From the NCBI GenBank assembly GCA_003499525.1, contig DNTB01000005.1, positions 1-26,240 on the forward strand: DNA of 26,240 nt, written 5' to 3'. Position numbers and translations under genes: made by a program. Position 1 is the stretch's first letter; every line of letters starts with the position of its first letter. Positions 23,759-26,240 of this stretch are shown here, one piece after another. The stretch is from Flavobacteriales bacterium (lineage in GTDB: Bacteria; Bacteroidota; Bacteroidia; Flavobacteriales_G; Salibacteraceae). Under the pieces are notes generated by a model. It searched no databases, was not told the DNA's origin, and saw nothing but the letters and a program-made list of their open reading frames with translations.

Positions 23759-24112
23759 CTAGGATAATTGAAGCAAGAACAAAACTAGAAGAACGATAGG
23801 GGCGAGAATCAACCACAATTTAAAGCTACTAACACTCTGAAGCCATGTAGATTTAATCAAACTCACAAAAATTCCCGCTACCATCGGTATTAAAATGCCC
23901 AGAAGCAAGGCATTTAAATCCAGAGTTGCTTTTCCGATTAAGATCAACCCCAAATAAACGATTAAGACTGAAAGGATGGTGAAGAAGGCTACTCTATTTC
24001 CCGAGTTAAAACTGTCTTTAGTTTTCTTTCTATCCAGAAACGCGATAACCGCATATGCAAACAAAATAAGTCCATAAAGTATAACCGATTCCAACACCAT
24101 CTCTTTCGCCAT
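23759..24112 (-). CDS. Small four-helix membrane protein of unknown function
   Basis: The 117-residue product is hydrophobic with about four predicted helices (6-25, 41-60, 66-87, 97-115) and a basic cytoplasmic-type loop 'FLDRKKTKDSFNSGNR'. I do not recognise a family. ATG 24112 (MAKEMVLES) is 10 nt after the stop of the upstream lipoprotein gene and is preferred over in-frame ATGs at 24130 and 24157, which overlap it; ATG 24100 is also possible. The tight pairing with the lipoprotein, inside the repeat-flanked segment, suggests a two-gene unit. Confidence 0.65.
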   Translation of the reverse strand: MAKEMVLESVILYGLILFAYAVIAFLDRKKTKDSFNSGNRVAFFTILSVLIVYLGLILIGKATLDLNALLLGILIPMVAGIFVSLIKSTWLQSVSSFKLWLILAPIVLLVLFLLQLS

Positions 24113-24122
24113 TAGTTTTGTA

Positions 24123-24821
24123 TTATGCATACATATACGACCAGAAAGCTCCCTCAATTATTGACCCAACAGCACCAAAAACCAATCCATGCAATGCGCC
24201 GATCGCATCAGCTACAATAATCTCTTGATTCTGATTCATTTTATTAATTGAGTCACTACCTTCATTACTCCAAAATTCATATGAATTCCTCCATACATCA
24301 AGAAAAACATTCAAATTTTCTTGATCATCACCCCATTTCTGATGAGTCAGATTTGCCTCTATAAATGAATGGCACTCTTCTATTGAATATTTACCGGATT
24401 GAGCCATTTCTACAAGTTGCAAAATAGCACTACGCAAATCCTTGTCTTCAAATATTAGGGTAGATTCATGTGCTACTTTGTCGAACTCCAATTTGAGTTG
24501 ATCTTTTTCCATTAAAGACAAACTCTCCAAATATGACTTTTGATGTGGATTAACCTCTTTCTTTCCGTAATAGTCAATTGAATACTCATGCATAGTATTC
24601 AACACTCCTGAATTCGAAACTGTTGATTTAATGGTTCTAAAGCTATTATTGGAGTACTTAAGTTTCACGAATTCAAGAACATTATTGTGTTCTTCACCAA
24701 TCTCAGATTTCTCAATTTTTAAATGTTGTGCAGGAGAATCATTTGCTACTTCATGGCTTTTTTCACATGAAGCCATAACAACAAAACTGAACAACAGAAT
24801 TGATAGTGATTTAATTTTCAT
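24123..24821 (-). CDS. Predicted lipoprotein with C-terminal glycine-zipper segment
   Basis: This 232-residue predicted lipoprotein has a signal 'KSLSILLFSFVVMASC' (Cys19). It is followed by a mostly helical, charged region starting with 'IGEEHNNVLEFVKLKY' (~41-56) and ending in a hydrophobic, glycine-spaced tail 'VADAIGALHGLVFGAVGSII' (203-222). Gly208/212/216 form a GxxxGxxxG pattern, and the tail continues to 'EGAFWSYMYA'. From memory, uncharacterised Bacteroidota lipoproteins share a 'G-x-x-H-N' opening and a glycine-rich tail reminiscent of class II bacteriocin or pore-forming segments. No function is established. It is the first gene of the repeat-bracketed pair. Candidate -7 match TATTTTTT at 24835-24842 is one base off the consensus. 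Confidence 0.75.
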   Translation of the reverse strand: MKIKSLSILLFSFVVMASCEKSHEVANDSPAQHLKIEKSEIGEEHNNVLEFVKLKYSNNSFRTIKSTVSNSGVLNTMHEYSIDYYGKKEVNPHQKSYLESLSLMEKDQLKLEFDKVAHESTLIFEDKDLRSAILQLVEMAQSGKYSIEECHSFIEANLTHQKWGDDQENLNVFLDVWRNSYEFWSNEGSDSINKMNQNQEIIVADAIGALHGLVFGAVGSIIEGAFWSYMYA

Positions 24822-24923
24822 CTTATAGTTTTAAAAAAAATACCTACTCTTTTAATTGAGTTTTCGGTTTACCTCAATTCCCGAAACATTAACTGGCCAG
24901 ATCGAAGATCATTAGGGAATTTT

Positions 24924-24966
24924 CAAAAAAAAAAAGAATTGAGATGACCAAATTATTCGGCATCTC
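24924..24966 (-). terminator. Hairpin plus T-tract on the minus strand
   Basis: GAGATG (24941-24946) pairs with CATCTC (24961-24966), with extra CC/GG pairing inside. Read on the minus strand it is followed 5 nt later by 11 consecutive T (plus-strand A at 24925-24935). This is a classical intrinsic-terminator layout. It could end minus-strand transcription coming from the toxin-antitoxin side. Confidence 0.55.
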
Positions 24967-24989
24967 TATGATTTTCCCACTATTTTTTT

Positions 24990-25058
24990 ATGTCTAACCT
25001 CAGACATAGCGAAACCGGCCGGATTGAAATTATGGAGTTGACCTATAAGTTTTATTAG
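24990..25058 (+). pseudogene. Remnant of a YD-repeat gene 3' end
   Basis: An ATG at 24990 opens a 22-codon frame whose last 15 codons including TAG reproduce the C-terminus of the YD-repeat protein (TGRIEIMELTYKFY). The preceding residues LRHSE align loosely with the intact gene's LRRYAN, so homology decays upstream. No signal peptide or repeats remain. It is best read as the 3' scar of a second copy. Confidence 0.65.
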
Positions 25059-25060
25059 AC
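25014..25060 (+). repeat. 47-bp direct repeat, copy 2
   Basis: Matches 23686-23732 at 46 of 47 positions; similarity ends 2 nt after the stop codon on the right and becomes patchy on the left. It lies 20 nt before the attC-like structure. Confidence 0.9.
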
Positions 25061-25079
25061 GATACTTTCAGCGAAAATG

Positions 25080-25233
25080 ATCTAACGTTCCCTGCTATGG
25101 TTAGTGCCGGAAAATATTGACTTGTGAGGATGTCTGATGCCACCTACTTCACACTTGCTCAGCCGAGCTCGCTCGTTGGTTTCATTCCTAATGTGGTAGG
25201 CTCGCCTGCCGGAAGTAAGCGTTGGGGTTAGCC
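25080..25233 (-). other. attC-like structured site (integron cassette recombination-site candidate)
   Basis: On the minus strand this 154-nt non-coding stretch starts with GGCTAAC (25233-25227; RYYYAAC expected, one mismatch) and ends with GTTAGAT (25086-25080), an exact GTTRRRY core. Inside, TGCCGGAA occurs on both flanks (25105-25112, 25207-25214), providing CCGG/CCGG pairing. A central stem CCTAC-tt-CACA (25143-25153) / TGTG-GTAGG (25192-25200) has a 2-nt one-sided bulge, and CGAGCTCG lies at 25164-25171. attC sites have such outer cores, imperfect hairpins and extrahelical bases. The toxin stop lies 11 nt upstream in the same orientation, as in gene cassettes. The L boxes are poor and the length is at the upper end, and no integrase is visible. 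This plus the terminator and repeat remnant accounts for the gene-free stretch 24822-25244. Confidence 0.35.
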
Positions 25234-25244
25234 CCTATTAAGCT

Positions 25245-25553
25245 TTATTTATTCAATAATTTTACAAGTTTTTCTGGATCTTGTCTGTTATCCCAGAATA
25301 GAAGTACAACCAATTCCAAATCGTTGTATTTATAAAACAAAGTGTAGTTACCTAATGATGCTGCGCGAACCCCAGATCGATTAGCGCTTCTGAAAAGCAT
25401 AGGATTCTCGGCAATCTGAAGAGTTCTCTGGCTAATCGTTTTTAATAGTTTTTTGGAATAGAAATTCGATTTATTCCTTTTGGCCCAATAACTGAGCACT
25501 GCTCTTCTTTGTTGCCGGGCGAGATGCGTCCATATTATTGCTCGTCCAGCCAT
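25245..25553 (-). CDS. ParE/RelE-superfamily toxin
   Basis: The 102-residue product has the RelE/ParE fold signature: 'IIWTHLARQQRRAVLSYWAK' at the N-terminus, 'LLKTISQRTLQIAENPMLFR' in the helical part, and the C-terminal strands 'VRAASLGNYTLFYKYND' and 'LELVVLLFWDNRQDPEKL'. 'FWDNRQDPEKL' is typical of ParE-like members in Bacteroidota. Members inhibit gyrase (ParE) or cleave mRNA (RelE); which applies cannot be decided here. Its ATG lies inside the end of the antitoxin gene (19-nt overlap), the usual antitoxin-first arrangement. The stop is 11 nt from the attC-like site. Confidence 0.87.
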   Translation of the reverse strand: MAGRAIIWTHLARQQRRAVLSYWAKRNKSNFYSKKLLKTISQRTLQIAENPMLFRSANRSGVRAASLGNYTLFYKYNDLELVVLLFWDNRQDPEKLVKLLNK

Positions 25554-25777
25554 TTCAAGTCTTCCTCATCCATTTTGCTCTGCTCAATTATCTTTCCGCT
25601 TTCTACTTCTTGTATAGCGTGGGTTAGCATCAAATGTTGATATTCTGTTAATTGAACATCAGAATCCTTCTTATCAGAATTGGAAAGCAAAGTATCAATG
25701 GCTTTAAGTACATCTTGATTGGAAATTGCAAGAAGCTTATCTATTACTCTGTTTCTAAGTTTGTCTTCGGTTGTCAT
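25535..25777 (-). CDS. Antitoxin partner of the ParE/RelE-type toxin
   Basis: This is a small acidic 80-residue protein. The helical N-terminal half ('KLRNRVIDKLLAISNQDVLK', 'AIDTLLSNSD') would dimerise, and the C-terminal half ('QLTEYQHLMLTHAIQEVES', 'SKMDEEDLKWLDEQ') would wrap the toxin. This layout is common for Bacteroidota antitoxins preceding ParE-type toxins. No ribbon-helix-helix or SpoVT motif is obvious. It probably autoregulates the pair; the upstream spacer contains a near-match to a -7 box (GATATTTG on the minus strand), without clear operator repeats. Confidence 0.82.
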   Translation of the reverse strand: MTTEDKLRNRVIDKLLAISNQDVLKAIDTLLSNSDKKDSDVQLTEYQHLMLTHAIQEVESGKIIEQSKMDEEDLKWLDEQ

Positions 25778-25951
25778 TCTAATATAGTCTTGCTCAAATA
25801 TCGCTAATTTATTCAGGTCTTAAATGAAGCCTGTAGTATGGCTAATATCACCTGATTAAATCCTTCTTGGGTTTATATTTCCTAAATGTATGTCCGTCTG
25901 AATGTAGAACATAAATAGATTACGGAGCGGGGCCTGAGGTTTGCTGAAAAT

Positions 25952-26240
25952 ATGATGATTATGACAGCAAAAGACTTCTTTAAACAGTTTCCAGATGAAT
26001 CGGCATGCGTTCACCACATGAAAAAAATGCGAGAGAAGAACGGGCTTGTGTGCCGAAAGTGCGCGTCGAAGCGATTGAGTTGGCTGAGCACGATTAATCG
26101 GTGGGAATGCATGGATTGCCGTGCAAAAACGACCATCCGGAGTGGCACCATCATGATGCACAGCAAATTGCCGCTTCACACTTGGTATTACTGCATGTTC
26201 CTGATGATGACCACTACTAAAGCTGTTTCGGCAAAAGACA
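25952..26240 (+). CDS. IS1595-family transposase, N-terminal part
   Basis: The frame opens at ATG 25952 (MMIMTAKDFFKQFPDE; Met4 at 25961 is an alternative) and runs off the right edge after 96 codons. It shows the zinc-ribbon of IS1595/ISXO2-type transposases: Cys34/Cys37 (LVCRKCASKRLSW), Cys53/Cys56 (RWECMDCRAKTTI), followed by 'RSGTIMMHSKLPLHTWYYC' and 'FLMMTTTKAVSAKD'. This block precedes the DDE-type catalytic domain, which is outside the window. Base composition looks more GC-rich than the flanking toxin-antitoxin genes, as expected for a transferred element. The left inverted repeat should lie in 25778-25951, but I could not identify it. Confidence 0.88.
   Translation, partial: MMIMTAKDFFKQFPDESACVHHMKKMREKNGLVCRKCASKRLSWLSTINRWECMDCRAKTTIRSGTIMMHSKLPLHTWYYCMFLMMTTTKAVSAKD

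Noticed and set aside
24992..24998. GTCTAAC, an isolated RYYYAAC core-like heptamer
   Set aside because: No partner GTTRRRY with an intervening hairpin at a sensible distance; a 7-mer match alone is expected by chance.
25080..25233. attC reading of the same structured sequence in the plus orientation
   Set aside because: On the plus strand the 3' core would be GTTAGCC or GTTGGGG, neither fitting GTTRRRY; the minus orientation fits better and agrees with the toxin-antitoxin orientation.
25778..25951. Left inverted repeat of the IS1595-type element
   Set aside because: No end could be defined without the right end of the element, so no boundary is reported.
25856..26179. 107-codon minus-strand open frame at the right edge
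   Set aside because: It is antisense to the clear IS1595 transposase zinc-ribbon frame.
1..26240. CRISPR arrays, tRNA or rRNA genes
   Set aside because: No regularly spaced repeats or recognisable RNA gene segments were seen on either strand.

Overview
The window looks like a chromosomal stretch of a free-living, probably marine or environmental member of the Bacteroidota (Flavobacteriia/Cytophagia-like). Four things point there. GC content is moderate. Starts mostly lack a Shine-Dalgarno sequence, and several carry a TAnnTTTG -7 box just upstream. There are many Bacteroidota-type lipoproteins and a large secreted Asp-box/Vps10 protein of the kind exported by the type IX secretion system. 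The gene set (HflX, DRTGG-type Pta, SSP411-type thioredoxin protein, CtlX, paired amidohydrolases) also fits. Genus or species cannot be named from this sequence.

Layout. 1-2470 (-): a large secreted beta-propeller protein running off the left edge. 2533-4461 (-): a tight plsC-like/gatC/EamA-transporter cluster, divergent from trpS (4529-5506, +). 5509-9815 (-): a two-gene amidohydrolase operon with three amidohydrolase modules, of which only one keeps the metal ligands. 9917-13720 (+): a four-helix membrane protein overlapping hflX, followed by pta. 13796-19542 (-): an operon fbp-mfd-dinB-like-ctlX in which every junction overlaps by 4 or 14 nt. 19669-23730: a LEA14-like lipoprotein (+), a convergent small membrane protein (-), an SSP411/YyaL-type thioredoxin-fold protein (+) and a secreted YD-repeat-like protein (+) that overlaps it by 58 nt.

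From about 23.69 kb to the right edge the window becomes accessory. A 47-bp direct repeat (46/47 identical) copies the 3' end of the YD-repeat gene and brackets a 1.3-kb segment with a lipoprotein gene and a small four-helix membrane protein gene. To its right come a structured 154-nt sequence resembling an integron attC site on the minus strand, a ParE/RelE-type toxin-antitoxin pair whose last stop lies 11 nt before that site, and the 5' part of an IS1595-family transposase cut by the right edge. This is the most interesting region. It looks like a gene-acquisition hot spot with attC-like or duplication-driven insertion, and the lipoprotein/membrane-protein pair is a candidate uncharacterised two-gene module.

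The remaining genes are mostly housekeeping: translation (GatC, TrpS, HflX), lipid acylation (PlsC), acetyl-CoA/acetyl-phosphate conversion (Pta), gluconeogenesis (Fbp) and transcription-coupled repair (Mfd). No rRNA, tRNA or CRISPR array was seen.
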